DNA from: Adiantum capillus-veneris
Taxonomy: Eukaryota; Streptophyta; Polypodiopsida; Polypodiales; Pteridaceae
NCBI GenBank assembly: GCA_014529385.2
Contig: CM043969.1
Coordinates: 24,040,446-24,104,445, forward strand
Direction of reading: 5' to 3'
Length of the DNA stretch: 64,000 bases
This document shows positions 22,901 through 36,867 of the stretch, piece after piece. The notes under the pieces are model-generated. The model saw nothing but the letters and a program-made list of their open reading frames with translations, made no database searches and was not told the origin of the DNA. The translations under genes and the position numbers were made by a program. The first letter of the stretch is position 1, and every line of letters starts with the position of its first letter.

Positions 22901-25900
22901 AATAGCTGCAAAATTTGTATCTGTGGCACACTGATTGACCATATCCTCGAAGCTCCTATGATGTATCGCGGAAATAGCCAGAACCAACGGTTTCCGAGAC
23001 AAAGCATCTGCTACCACATTCTTCTGTCCCTGCACATGGACAATCACGAAGCTGGAACTGTGACAAGATGTTCACCCATCGCATTTGCTTTTCCGAAAGC
23101 TGCTTCTGTGACAAGAAGTAGCGCAAGACAGTAAATCCGCTCCGAGTGGGTAATGCCGCCACTGAGTAAGAGCATGGATAACCGCCAAAGCTCTTTCTCA
23201 TGGATCTGTGCTGTCATCTCCGGCCTAGAGAACAAACGTCTCTCGTAAGCTATGACATGGCCTTCTTGCATCAAGACCGCACCTAGACTACAACCACAAG
23301 CATCACAATATACTTCAAATGACTTCTGCAAGTCCGGCAAAGTCAAAATAGGTCTCGTAGTCAATTTCTCTTTCAGTGTCCGAAAGGCAGTCACCTCTGT
23401 GGGTCCCCACGAAAAAGGTACTTCTTTCTGAGTCAAGGTATGCAAAGGGGAAGCAACCTCTACAAACTTTCGTATGAACCGCCTGTAGTACGAACACAGT
23501 CCCAAGAAGCTTCAAACTTCATGGACATTCCTCAAATCGGGCCAATCATGGATAGTCTCTATCTTGGCCGGGTCCATTTGCACTCCTGTTGGTGCTGACA
23601 CAATGTGTCCCAAAAAGTGTATCTCTGGTAGGAAAAATTCACTTTTCTTAGCATTAATCACTAACGTGTGATCTCGTAATGCCTGAAAGACTTGAAGCAG
23701 ATGATCTCTGTGTTCTGCCTCATTCTTGGAGAAAACAATGATGTCGTCAAAGAAAGTGCCAACAAATAGCTTGTACTTTCGAAAAATCTTGTCCATCATC
23801 CGGTTAAATGTCGCAGGAGCATTGGTTAAGCCAAAAGGCATCACCGAAAGCTCAAATAACCCAAAAGTCGTTCGAAAAGCTGTCTTGTAGACATCTCCTG
23901 GCGCTATCCCAATCTGATGATATCCACTCTTCAAGTCAATCCTGCTAAAGCACGAGGATCCCTGTAACCTGTCAAGTATATCATCGATCCTAGGAATTGG
24001 AAATTTGTTCTTGATGGTGATTTTGTTGAGAGCGCTATAATCGATGCACATTCTCCAAGATCCGACTTTCTTCAAAACCATCAACATTGGAGAGCAATAC
24101 AGTGAAGTACTAGGTTGGACAAGACCCTTTTGCAAGAGGTCTTTCACTTAGTTCATAATCTTTTCATTCTGTACTCGGCTCACACGATAAGGTGGCCGAT
24201 TATGTGGCGTGCTTCCAGATATCAGATCAATGGTATGATCTTCAGGCCCTCTCAAAAGCAATCGGCATGAGCGTGGAGAAAAAATCTTGGCGTTCTTTTC
24301 TTCAGGTCAAAACATATTCAACCTTTATCCATCGTTCAGTTCTCCCAAAAGAATGAGTAAGAAAACTGAAGTTCATCAAGTACAATCTCTAAGCCCTTCA
24401 TTTATCAAAGTCGCTTTCTCGGCTCGGTAGTTAACCACGGCGTAGTTCTTGTGGTACCAAGGGATCCTGAGTAGAACGTCACTCGCGTGCCCTGAACACC
24501 CCTGTCATTGCAAACGAAGTTTGCCAATGCTCGGTGTAATGGCAACATCCCATCCGGGTGCCAATCGAACTACCTCCGCCTGTGGCGTCAGTCTGTCGGG
24601 CGTAGTTCCAAATCGAGCCGCCAATTCCAAGTGAAAAGAAGTTAGCCTTGGCTCCTTCAAAAGGGCTTCCTGATCCTTCACTTTGCCCCAAAAGCGGCAA
24701 AGTTTGTACTTTCATTCATTAGATTCGGTGCAGGTCCCACGCCATGTGGTACCAGTTCTGCTTTTATATCTGCCTTTTCTGCCACATTCCTCAGCTGCTC
24801 TCGAACTCTCAGACCTGTCGTCGTCTTTATCATTCTGTTCTTTCTGTGCCTTTTTAGGGCACTTCGCGGAGATATGTCCATGTTCCCCGCATCCAAAGCA
24901 CTTCCCCTCTCTGATGAAGCGAGCTCTCTCCTCAGGAGTAAGCTTGGGTTGTGCATCCTGTTTCCCTGGGTTGCTCTTTTTCTTTCTACTTTCATTCCCA
25001 GAAGTTTGTTCGGCTCGTTGTGTCATGGCCTTATCTGTGGGGTAGGTCAAACTGCCAGAGTGAATGGCAAAGCCCCGCTTCGCATGACTCATCAACTCCT
25101 GAATAGAAGCTGACTTTTGTTCCAAGCAGTGATCTCGGATCTTTGTAGGTAGATCCAAGGTAAACCGCTCAATCTGTTCTCTGAACGAGATCTTCTTGAA
25201 TGAAGAGGCGGGTAGAAGAGAGCTCCAAAATCTTTCACAAAAAGCATTGATTGTGTCTTTCTTGGTCATCCGAAGATGGTTCCAAGCAGCTCATATGTCT
25301 CGTTCATATTCTTGCGTCAACCAAGAAGAAATAAAAAGCTTTTCAAATTTCAGCCATTTAACTGGCGCACTCTTGTTTAAAAGAGGCGTGGACCACCAAG
25401 TACGAGCATTTCCCTTAAGGTAAGAGGTAGCTCTCCGAATCTTGGAGTGCTATGAATAGCGTCCTAATGCGAAAGCGATGTCAAACTGCTGTATAAAAGA
25501 CAAAGCCTTCGAAGCATCTGAGTATCTTGAAAAGTATCAAACTTGATCGAGTGGCCACCTTCCTTAAACTCTCGGACTTTCTTGCTTTCATCTTCGAGAA
25601 AGTCATTGTGGTTGGCTTTGTAAAATTCTTCTTGTTCGCATAAAAGTTTCCATGATCAGAATCTGAGCTTTGTGTACACGAGTCCTCAGTAGAAGTGTCA
25701 GTCTCTGGGTGAGATGTAGCCTTCTTTCCCTTTTTCTTACCCTTTCCGAAGCTTTGTTTCTTGCTTCGCTTTTTGCTTTTTTTCTGTCTTCTTGGCTCGA
25801 GTTTGAAGAGCTAGAAGAACTGTTAGAAGAAGAAGAAGAAGAAGAAGAACTGGGTACTCCTTCAAATCGAACACGCTTCTTCTGTTTCTTTGCCTTGTCA

Positions 25901-28900
25901 AAAGTCGATTGACGACCCAAATAACCTGGAAAGTCAGTGCTTTTCTTCTGCTTTTTGCCGTGCTTTTTGGCTTTCTTTTGCACGTCAAAAAGCTAAGCAA
26001 TCCGTGCATCAACCACGTTCTCCAGTTCCTTCTCCGTATATTTTCTTGGAGGCAGAAGGTTTCTTGAGAGCGGGTTTCGGGAGTGGTGTTGTGGTTCTTT
26101 GCCACTCCATCTGAACCTCTTCCAAACAGGTCTGGTTCATATATTTTGCCATCTTCGGGTCCTTGGCAAAATTGAGCATCATCTTTGCTGCATTGCCAAT
26201 CAATTGACGACGCTCCATCTCTCTTTGCTCCGCCTGAGTAGGCCGAGGCGAGCTATACTCTGTCTGAATCTTCGTTGTGATCCCAGCCTGCATCTCCAGA
26301 TGCAGAGGGAGTCAACTGATCATTGCCTGAAGCCATAGGTACCGCGGAAAAAAAAATTTTGGGGATCGGATTTCCCGTAGAAGAGAAATCGGCCGTGCTC
26401 TGATACCACTGTAACAGACTTGGACACTCCAAGTCAAGAATCAACCGCGACAGCACCAAATAACCACTTCAAAACAATTCACAGATCACAATAGATTTGC
26501 ACTGGCCCGACGGAGTTCCGTGCCTAGAGATATTGGCCCCAAAGACTGGCGCCCCTTTCGGTATTTCTTTTTGTATTAATCAATTCAAAGTACAAGAGAG
26601 TGGGTCGGGATTCACTCTTAGACTCTGCGTCCAGATGCTCTGAGAAGTGAGGCCCTCACCACTAATTTAAAGGTTACAAGGGATGCCCAAAAGCAGAGCC
26701 CCAAAAGCTTTTAAAATCAAAAGCAGATTCTCTCTCTCTCTCTCAATGAGAGTCAGTAAAAAGCAAGTTCTCTTTTTCTCTTTCTTTCTCCCAAATCAAA
26801 GCGAAAAGTTTTTTTTCTTTTTTTAATATTCCGTCTCCGCGATTTCCGGAAATTAGGGTTTTTGGCAGAAATTAGGGTTTGCAGGAATTCTAGGGTTTCT
26901 GCTGTCCGCCACGTCATCACTTTGTGACACAAGCACACCGAAATTTGCGTTATAGCTGCGTTTTCAGCCCCTCACTATTGCATTTTTGGATGGACCCCCC
27001 TCAACGAAAGATATTTTGAAAAGCTACCCGTTGGCTTGCATTTTGTGCATTGGAGGATGCTAGCTCTTGCCAACTATGCTAGGTCTGTCCGGTCTATTTT
27101 TGACTGTTGCAGCATACATGATACGGTAGCTTTGATTTTGGCTTGATCATCTACGGGCATAGTTGAGGCTTGACGTTGGCAAGATAGGTACCTTGCCTAC
27201 AGAGGAGCATTGTCATGGATTTAGGGGGAGGATCCCCGGTCTCTTCTTGGATCAGTTTATTATCTCGATCTATAGACTTGAGTGTGACTTCAGTGCTTTG
27301 GACTCCTTTGGGGAGTTTACTCGGGAGGTGTGGGAGATCAAGTGTGCTACGATTGCATCTGGAGCCAACCAGAGATTGACTTGGTTGCCAGTGCAGTCGC
27401 TTCGTCTATTCTCCTGATCAATTGGATTCTTACCTTAAGAGTTGCTTACATTCACCCTCCGTAAGCGATCAGAGCAGAGGTTCTCTTCCAACTCATGTAG
27501 GTTGAGAGTCACACCGAGCTCTGGGTTGGTGGCATCGTTGGCATGGATTGGGCTTGGTTTACACTAGAGGATTGGAGGCAAGAGATACATGAAGGACGGC
27601 TTAGATAGACTGGTATGACCAACCCTCTTCTCAAAGGTTCTTCATAGCGCAGATATCTTGATACGGCTTTCCCCTCTTCATGGAAGATGATCACGGCTCA
27701 GACTGCTCCGTGTGTGTGCGTGTGCGTGTACGGACAACCCATGGGGCTCTAGCTTTTAGGTCTCAAATGCTTTTAGACTACGTGCTTTTCATGTACTACT
27801 TTTGGTTTGCTTCTCTGTTACACATTCTAACACTGAAAGGGGTTCCTTTTTCTTGGGGACCATTTGAGATTGTAGCATTTAAGACTCTAAAGGAGGAGTT
27901 GACAATTGGTCCGGTCATTTGAGGTTTACTGTGTTGCGTGTGGTCGTAATTTGGGAGGGGTCTTAATGCAGGAGGGCTATGTTGTAGCTTATGAGAGCCG
28001 AATGTTCTCGCGGCTAGAGCGGGTTGCACAAATTTACGAGAAAGAGCTGCTGACAATCATCCATGCTTCTACTCAGTGGTGCCATTTTCTACTTGGAGCC
28101 GATTTTACAATGCTCATTGATCACGAGAGTTTGTGATACTTCTTATCCTAGAAACAACTTTCGGACCAACATATGAGATGGGCAAATATTTTGTCGCAGT
28201 TTCTGTCACATGCGCTTTTAAATCACTTGCGCTACGCGGACATGCTTCTGCTATAGTCTAGCATGAGTTTAGCTTAGGATTGAGCCTAGCACCTTTGTGA
28301 GCCTCCCACAGGACGTGCATGTCCAGGCCGGTCATAGTTGCATACCCTCTCTTGCACAGTTTAATCATTTCATTACGTAGGCAATTTGCCGCGTGTGAAC
28401 CACCCCTAACCTGGCTTTATAATTAAGCGGATCAGCCTATTTTCAGCATGGTCGTGGGGTCTCCTCGTAACCTGCTCGACCTAGCCTCGCCATCCTATAA
28501 ATGCAGCCTATGGGCGCCAACTGAAAGCAGAAGACCTTGGGATTGCAGTGGCATCAAGCAGTGCCGCATGACCAGCATTTCCCCAACGTTTTCTCAGCAG
28601 GAAGGCTAGTGTTTTCAGCCCAAGACAGCCAGCGTTTTCAGCCAAGACAGCCAGCGTTTTCAGCTTTGAGCACCATCAGATTTCAGCGTTTGTCGTCCTC
28701 AGCGATAGCTTTCAGCCCCTCGACATTGCTAGCAGTACTGGCATTCAGCCTTAGCGTCGTCGTCATCATCGTCGTCGATAGTACCCCAACACCTAGTACC
28801 CCTTGTGCCTTGGCTCGGCATAAGGATCCACAGACCCATTAACAACACGGTTCATATGTCAATGAGGAAGGCACGATTTGAGATTATCGAGGGTGTCAAG

Positions 28901-31611
28901 AAGGGTCCACCTATTCTGAGCATCACATATAAGATTTTTGAAGCAAATCAGTACATAGATCTCTACACTGCTTTTGCCACGGTACAAGAGGCTTCGGAGA
29001 AGTCCCAAGAGACCAGCATTGACGTGACTTGCAATTGGAGGAGGATGATTGGGTGTGTGAGTTTTAGAAGGCACGCCTACTGAAACGGAAGGGTAAGGAG
29101 TTGCTTTTTTTAAAAGCTAAGAATGCGATACTATGGCACTTTCCAGATTCAAGAGAAGATCATTGATGTATCCTTCAGGTTGAAGTTACCAGATACTTGG
29201 AAGATTCACAATGCATTTCATGTGAGTCTATTGAGACTTTTCAAAGGTTAAATGCCAGCGGAGAGGGAGCCAGAGTAGCAACCCGAAGTGGAAGAGACAG
29301 AGGAGATTTTCATTCCAGAACAGGTCCTGGCTCACAATGAAAGGAAAGTGAAAGGGAAGTTGACAAGCTGGCATTTAGTCAAGTTCAGGAACTATCCGTC
29401 TTTGGATGCTAAGTGGATGGAGGAGGAGGACCTAGCAGATACTCCTCATATTTTAGAGCTTTACCTTGAAGCTTTCGATTTAGCACTTGTTGTTCCAAGA
29501 GTTACCAATGAATCTGCAGGTTGAATCTGGTGTGGTGCGGACTGCACAAGAGGGGAGTTACTCCGCTCCTTTGTCACAGATTACCTCCGTGGAATAAAGT
29601 CATCAATTTCTTTTTGAGATTTTAGGGATATTGACGGGCTGACAATATTCTGCTGAATGACTTTTTGTAGAAGTACTTTGAAATGGGAATTTCTAAATTG
29701 AATCTGTTACATGTGCTCTCTCATGTGTGTATTGTTTGTGTGCATGTTTGAAAGATGAAATGATTGTAGCATTTTTGTCTTCTGCACCTGAGGGGTGATG
29801 TGGATATGATAGTAATGAGATTTAGTCAATTAAGACATCGTTAGAGATCAATGTGGTGTGGGTGTGCTTGTTAAATAAGTTACAATGATCACGATTCTCA
29901 TCTAAGATCTTGACGGGGATAGTGATGTGAATGTTTAGTGATTGTCTCTTCAGGCAAGTGCTGGATATATGTGGTCTAGTACATTGCTACTTAGAGTCAC
30001 TGTCTGCTGAACTAGTTTTTGTTCTCTGTGTTTTTAGCAAGCGTAATCGAGGGCGATTACAATTCTTTCAAGAGGGGGGTATGTCACAAAGTGATGATGT
30101 GGCATGGCCTAAAGGACGGAGTTCGGACAGAAAGGGGCCAGATTCCTAGTGAAAAGAGTCAGCAGAAGTTTGATCAACTTATGGAACTCAACCAAGAGGC
30201 CCAATTTTTAAAAGGACCCATTAATAAGCTGTTCGAACTTATGGCACCATGACCGAGGGGCCCAAAACCTTGAAAATAAAGCAAAGGAGCAAAATTTACG
30301 TAAACCATTGATAACGTGGTAAGCTGTACAGACCGTCGCAAATCGCCCAACAATTTGCATTGACACATGCTGACGGGGCACACAATACAGACAACCCATG
30401 GGGTGCTAGCTTTTGGGTCCCACATACTTTTAGACTACGTGCTTTTCATGTATTGCTCTTGGCCAAGGGCCTTTATAAGAATTGTCGGAGCCTCTCTTTT
30501 GATAGATTTTCTTGGGAGCATTGCAGAGAGAGTGAACTCAGACATTGTACTTGTTGAAGCTTAATAATAAATAAATACCGAGAAGGGGTGCCGGTCTTTG
30601 GGGCCAGTACTTCTGGGCGCGAAACATGTGTTGTGTCGTCTCTCTCTTTTAGTTTCGCTCAGTTGTTTCAATTTATCTCGCGTGTGTTGCACTAGATCTT
30701 TGGCTTGGGGGTGTCCAAGTCCATTACAATGACTTTGCAAACTGTCTCGGATTACGTTTCTAGAATCCCTTGAGCGTAGGCCGAAGCCTCCTTGCTCAGT
30801 TCTTAGAGGTGGAGCACTGCAAAAAACAAACACAGTATCAGACACTGGAAGAACTTACAAATCATTATCAATTGCTCTAATCGCAAACTCGTCGCAAGAA
30901 TTTGCGGTGTTGTCGAGGTAGAATCTCCTCAGTCTCTTCCTGTTGCTAGCGTGTGCAAAAACTTGCAGAAACTAGGGCGCCAAGGTTGCTTTTACAGGTG
31001 CAGGGGATTGACAGCAATAGAGGCTGAAATGGGGGATGCCCTTCTTTTCTTGTTACGTGCAAATCTAACCCTATGTGCATGTGGACAAGCTAATTCCTAT
31101 TCCCAGGGTTTCGGATAGCCAAGAAATTGTTGTGGCACCCTGTTGAGGACCCGCATGCCTAGACACTTTAGAGTAGCTGCATACCCTCTTATTGCACATG
31201 AGCACAACCAATGTCTGCTAGGTGTAGGCACTTGGGAGTGTTCTCATATTGTTCTTGTAACAGACTTGGACACTCCAAGTCAAGAATCAACCGCGACAAC
31301 ACCAAATAACCACTTCAAAATAATTCACAGATCACAATAGATTTGCATTGGCCTGGCGGAGTTCTGTGCCTAGAGATATTGGCCCCGAAGACTGGCGCCC
31401 CTTTCGGTATTTCGTTATGTATTAAATCAATGTCAAAGTACAAAGAGCGTTTAGGGTTTTACTCTCAGACTCTGCGTCTAGATGCTCTGAGAAGTGAGCC
31501 CTAAACCACTAATAAAAAGATTACAAGGGATGCCCAAAAGCAGAGCCCCAAAAGTTTTGAGTCAAAAGCAGTTTCTCTCTCTCTATCTCAAGAGAGAGCA
31601 ATATAAAGCAA

Positions 31612-31660
<49 letters not shown>

Positions 31661-34600
31661 GCGTAGCCAAAAAGCTGCTAAAAATTGCGTCGCTAGGAGC
31701 TTTTTCAGCCTCCGCGATTTCCGGAATCCGTACCTACTGCCACGTGGCAATGGCACCAGCTTTTTAGGGTTTCCAGCCACTTAGGGTTTCAGCCAGCACT
31801 TAGGGTTAGGGTTTCCAGAAATTAGGGTTTGCAGGATTTTTAGGGTTTCTGGCAGAAATTAGGGTTTTTGTTGCCGGTAGCCACGTCATCACTTTGTGAC
31901 ATACCCCCCTCTTGAAAGCATTGTAATCGATCGTGATTACGCCTGCAAAACCGACAGAAGCCATAACCGTATTAGCAGACACTGATTGTTAGTACCTATG
32001 TACTAGGAACACACATCTAGCACATGTACCAAATCGACAGTCCTATCACACGACATCACTAGACATCACAGGACATCACAGGACATCACATGACATTCAA
32101 TATTCATTCAGATTTTAGACCATGATTTATCGGCAATGTAGCTAGCAATCACATCTAGGTCCAATCGGGACCTTATCGATGTCCGATTGACTAACCTCTA
32201 TTGCAATCATGTCTATTCGAGATCAATCAGACCAAAATGCTGCAGTCATTTCGTCTATCAGTTCCTGCACTCACAAGAAGTCAAGAACAAATCAGTATCA
32301 TAATCAGGAATTCCATTTCATAAAGTCATACAATAGAATACTGTCAGCTTTCAATATTCTTGAAGCTCAAAGAGACATTAGTGACTCTAGTATCTAAATC
32401 AAGGCATCTGTTGACAAAGGAGCGGAGCGACTCCCCTCTTGTGCATCCCACTGCACCAGATCTCCGGCCAAGCTGAATTCTGGGTTCCGTTTGGAATAGA
32501 CTATGCTAAACCAAAAGCATCGAGGTAAAGTTTCTCAATTTGAGGAGTATCTGCTAGGTCCTCCTCCTCCATCCACTTCGCATCCAATGCAGGATAGTTC
32601 TTGAACTTAACCAAGAACTGCCTTTGAACTTTACCTTTAGTCTTCGTATCCTTATGTGCCAAAATCTGTTCAGGAACAAGGATCTCCTCGTTTTCTTCCA
32701 CTTCGGGTTGCTTATCAGACTCCCCATCATCAGGCACATCACTCTTAAAAGGTTTCAAAAGACTCACATGGAATGCATTGTGAATCCTCCAAGTATCTGG
32801 CAGTTTCAATCAGAAGGAGACATCATTTATCTTTTTAGTGATCTGGAAAGGTCCGTAGTATCGCATACTAAGCTTTGGAAAAAGCCTCTCCTTTCCCTTT
32901 TTCTTTCTTAGGCGTGCCTTCTCAAAACGTAAGAGCACCCAATCATCCTCCTTCAATTTCAAGTCGCGACGACGGCGATCCGTTGCCTTTTTCTGTCGTT
33001 CTTGAGACTTCTGCAAAGTCTTGCGAACCTTGGCAAAAGCCGTCTCCAAATCTCACGTATATTCGTCTGCTTCAAAGATCTTATCTTTCGTGCTTAGGAA
33101 GGGTGGAACCTTCGCAGCACCTTCAACAATCTCAAATGGCATCTTCCCCGCCGAAGAGTGTATCGTGTTATTGTAGGCAAATTCCACCAAAGGTAAGTAC
33201 TTTTCCCATTGAGTCTTCTGAGCATTGGTTAAGCCAAAAGGCATCACCAAAAACTCAAATAATCCAAAAAGTAGTCCGGAAGGCTGTCTTATAGAAGTCT
33301 CCCGTCGTGATTCGGATCTGATGATATCCACTCTTCAGATCAATCCTGCTAAAGCACGAGGATCCCTGTAACATGTTGAGTATATCATCGATCCTAGGAA
33401 TCGGAAATCTGTTCTTGATGGTGATTTTGTTGAGAGCTCTATAATCGATGCACATTCTCCAAGATCCGTCTTTCTTCAAATCCAACAAAAGTGGAGAGCA
33501 ATGCGGTGAAGTACTATGTTGGACAAGACCCTTTTCCAAGAGGTCTTTCACTGGGTTCATAATCTTTTCATTCTGTACTTGGCTCACACAGTAAGGTGGC
33601 CTGTCCGGTGACGTGCTTCCAGGTATCAGGTCAATGGTCTGATCTTCAGGCCCTCTAAAAAGCAATCGGCATGAGTGGAGAGAAAAATCTTGGCGTTCTT
33701 TTGTTCAGGTTAAAACATAACATATTCAACCTTTATCCATCATTCAGTTCTCTCCCAAAAGAACGAGTAAAGAAATTGAAGTTCATCAAGTACAATCTCT
33801 GAGCCCTTTATTTATGAAAGTCGCTTTCTCGGCCCGGTAGTCAACCACGGCGTAGTTTTTGTGGTACCAAGGGATTCCGAGTAGAATGTCACTCGCGTGC
33901 CCTGAACACCCTTGTCATTGCAAACGAAGTTTGCCAATGCTCGGTGTAATGGCAACATCCCATGCGGGTGCCAGTTGAACTACCTTCGCCTGTGGCGTTA
34001 GTCTGTCGGGCGTAATTCCAAATCGAGCTACCAATTCCAAGTGTGAAGAAGTTGGCCTTGGCTCCTTCAAAAGAGCTTCTTGATCCTTCACTTTGCCCCA
34101 AAAAGCGGCAAAGTTTGTACTTTCAGTATTTGATTCGGTGCAGGTCCCACGCCATGTGGTACCAGTTCTGCGTTTCTATCTGCCTTTTCTGCCACGTTCC
34201 TCAGCTGCTCTCAAACTCTCAGGCTTGTCGTCGTCTTTATCATTCTGTTCTTGCTGTGCCTTTTTAGGGCACTTCGCGGAGATATGTCCTTGTTCCCCGC
34301 ATCCAAAGCACTTCCCCTCTCTGATGAAGCGAGCTCTCTCCTCGGGAGTAAGCTTGAGTCGTGCATCCTTTTTCTCTGGGTTGCTCTTTTTCTTTCTACT
34401 TTCATTCCCAGAAGTCTGTTCGGCTCGTTGTGTCATGGCCTCATCTGTGGGGTAGGTCAGACTGCCAGAGTGAATGGCAAAGCCCCGCTTCGCATGACGC
34501 ATCAACTCCTTAATAGAAGCTGACTTCTGATCCAAGCAGTGATCTTGGATCTCTGTAGGTGGACCCAAGGTGAACGGCTCAATCTGTTCTCTGAACGAGA

Positions 34601-36742
34601 TTTTCTTGAATGAAGAGGCGGGTAGAAAAGAGCTCCAGAATCTTTCACAGTAAGCATTGATTGTATCTTTCTTGGTCATCCGAAGATGGTTCCAAGCAGC
34701 TCGTATATCTCATTCATATTCTTGCGTCAACCAAGAAGAAATAAAAAGCTTTTTAAATTTCAGACATTTAACTTGCGCAGTCTTGTTTAAAAGAAGCGTG
34801 GACCACCAAGTACGAGCATTCTCTTTAAAGTAAGAGGCAACTCTCCGAATCTTGGAGTGCTCTGAATAGCGTATAAAAGACAAAGCCTTCGAAGCATCTG
34901 AGTATCTTGAAAAAGTATCAAACTTGATCGAGTGGCCACCTTCCTTAAACTCTCGGACTTTCTTGCTTTTATCTTCGGTAGAAGAGAAATCGGCCGTGCT
35001 CTGATACCACTGTAACAGACTTGGACACTCCAAGTCAAGAATCAATTGCGACCAAATAACCACTTCAAAACAATTCATAGATCACAATAGATTTGCAATG
35101 GCCCGGCGGAGTTCCGTGCTTAGAGATATTGGCCCCAAAGACTGGCGCCCCTTTCGGTATTTCTTTACGTATTAAATAAATGTCAAAGTACAAAGAGCGG
35201 TTAGGGTTTCACTCTCGAGAAGCGAGTCCTAAACCACTAATAAAAAGATTACAAGGTATGCCCAAGAGCAGAGCCCCAAAAGCTTTCAATCAAAAGCAGT
35301 TTTTTTCTCTCTATCTCAAGAGAGAGCAAAATAAAGCAAGTTCTCTCTTTCTCTCAAAGCGTAGCAAAAAAGCTGCTAAAAATTTGCGTTGCTAGGAGCT
35401 TTTTCAGCCTCTGTGATTTCCGGAATCCGTAGCTGCTGCCACGTGGCACTGGTGCCAGCTTTTTAGGGTTTCCAGCCACTTAGGGTTTCAGCCAGCAGTT
35501 AGGGTTAGGGTTTTCAGAAATCAGGGTTTCAAAAAATTAGGGTTTTTGAAAATAAGGGTTTCTGGCAGAAATTAGGGTTTCTGCTGCCGGTAGCCATGTC
35601 ATCACTTTGTGACAGTTCTCATGTGGACAAGCTAATTCCTATTCCGAGGGTTTAGGATAGCCAAGAAATTGTTGTGGCACCTTGCTGAGGACTGTAGTTG
35701 CATACCCTCTTATGGCACATGAGCACAGCCAATGTTTGCTAGGTGTAGGCACTAGGGAGTGTTCTCATATTGTTGCATTAGTACCCAGCCTAGGTATGTA
35801 TGTGCATGTGAAGCACCACCTATAAGTGAGTTTATTAATTCATTAATAAGTGACATTTTTGGAAATAGTGGGATTTTTATTGGCATTGCCTGACCCAGCT
35901 TTAATCCCATATATGAGTGACCCTAGGAGTCACTTCTCAAGCATAAGTCAGTAACCTCAGGACCAGCACCAAGTACCCGCAGTACCTTAACACCTCTAGC
36001 GTTTTTGCTAGTACCACCATCAGCATCCATGGCGTTTACCATCAGCATACTCAGCCCACCAACGTTTTTAGACCACAATAGCAAATTTGCATCGCTGTCA
36101 GTTTTCAGCCTAGCGTTTTCAGAGGTTGCAGATTTCAGCCATAGTTCCAGCCTTTTCAGATTCAGCCTTGAGATTAGCCAGCTTTTTTCAAGTTTCAGCT
36201 CATCGCCGACATCGGCGACAACATACCAGTCCATAGCATCGTTGTAGTTGCAAATCCCGTCCAGCTTCCCTAGCGTTTTGCATTTTCAGCCCTTGGCCTC
36301 GTAGATCCAAGCACCTACAACAAGATCCCATCAGCATCTTAGCATCTAGGACCATTATATCAACGTTGTGCAATCTAAAGCAAATACCTCTCTAGCGATA
36401 GAGAGGGGGGACCCTTGGAGGGGGGTTTGGGACCCCATTAGGTGTTAGTCTCCTTACTATCTCCTTTTCACTCACAATATCAGTCTCTGCTCTCTAGTCT
36501 TTGCACATCGCTCATGAAGTAAAAGGAACTCTCTCATGAAGTAAAAGGAACCTTGAGTACGCATGAGCACTCATCATGAGCATTCACCATCAATCACTCT
36601 CCGTTGCACATTACATTTGTGGGGGGCTGAAAATAGAAGGCCCCCTTGTTGTGTGTGTGTGTGTGTGAGAAAGAGAGAGAGAGAGGGGGGGGGGGGGGGG
36701 GGGGGGTGCGTTGGTGCGAGAAATAGCCAGAGGGAGGGTCGC

Positions 36743-36820
<78 letters not shown>

Positions 36821-36821
36821 A

Positions 36822-36867
<46 letters not shown>

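Larger units (their letters stand above)
20468..26929 (-). mobile_element. Gy-A1, chromodomain Ty3/Gypsy element with both LTRs
   Basis: A 6.46-kb minus-strand element with LTRs at 20468-21024 and 26410-26929, both with TGTAACAG..TTTGTGACA ends as read on the plus strand. The target duplication caagc is present at 20463-20467 and 26930-26934. Primer site and polypurine tract are in place. Gag, protease, RT, RNase H, integrase and a chromodomain tail are recognisable in order, with many frameshifts and a deletion in the integrase core, so it is not autonomous. It sits inside intron 6, antisense to the gene, and splits an older LTR element. Confidence 0.92.
27819..30728 (+). mobile_element. Gy-A4, plus-strand truncated Gypsy copy
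   Basis: RT thumb to chromodomain, polypurine tract (30066-30081) and 3' LTR (30082-30728) on the plus strand, opposite to Gy-A1 to A3. The 5' part is lost and the integrase N-terminal half is replaced by foreign repeat. It is the most diverged copy. Confidence 0.8.
31256..35614 (-). mobile_element. Gy-A2, internally deleted Gypsy element
   Basis: A 4.36-kb minus-strand element with LTRs 31256-31901 and 35011-35614 and target duplication gttct (31251-31255 and 35615-35619). Compared with Gy-A1 it lacks the gag N-terminal part (junction near 34979) and everything from mid RT to mid integrase (junction near 33216-33222). A smaller gap lies near 34870. Its LTRs and primer site are in place, so it has the form of a non-autonomous derivative. 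Confidence 0.92.

Noticed and set aside
35460-35585. Interstitial telomere
   Set aside because: The AGGGTTT motifs are spaced irregularly and recur at the same place in other LTR copies, so they belong to the LTR.
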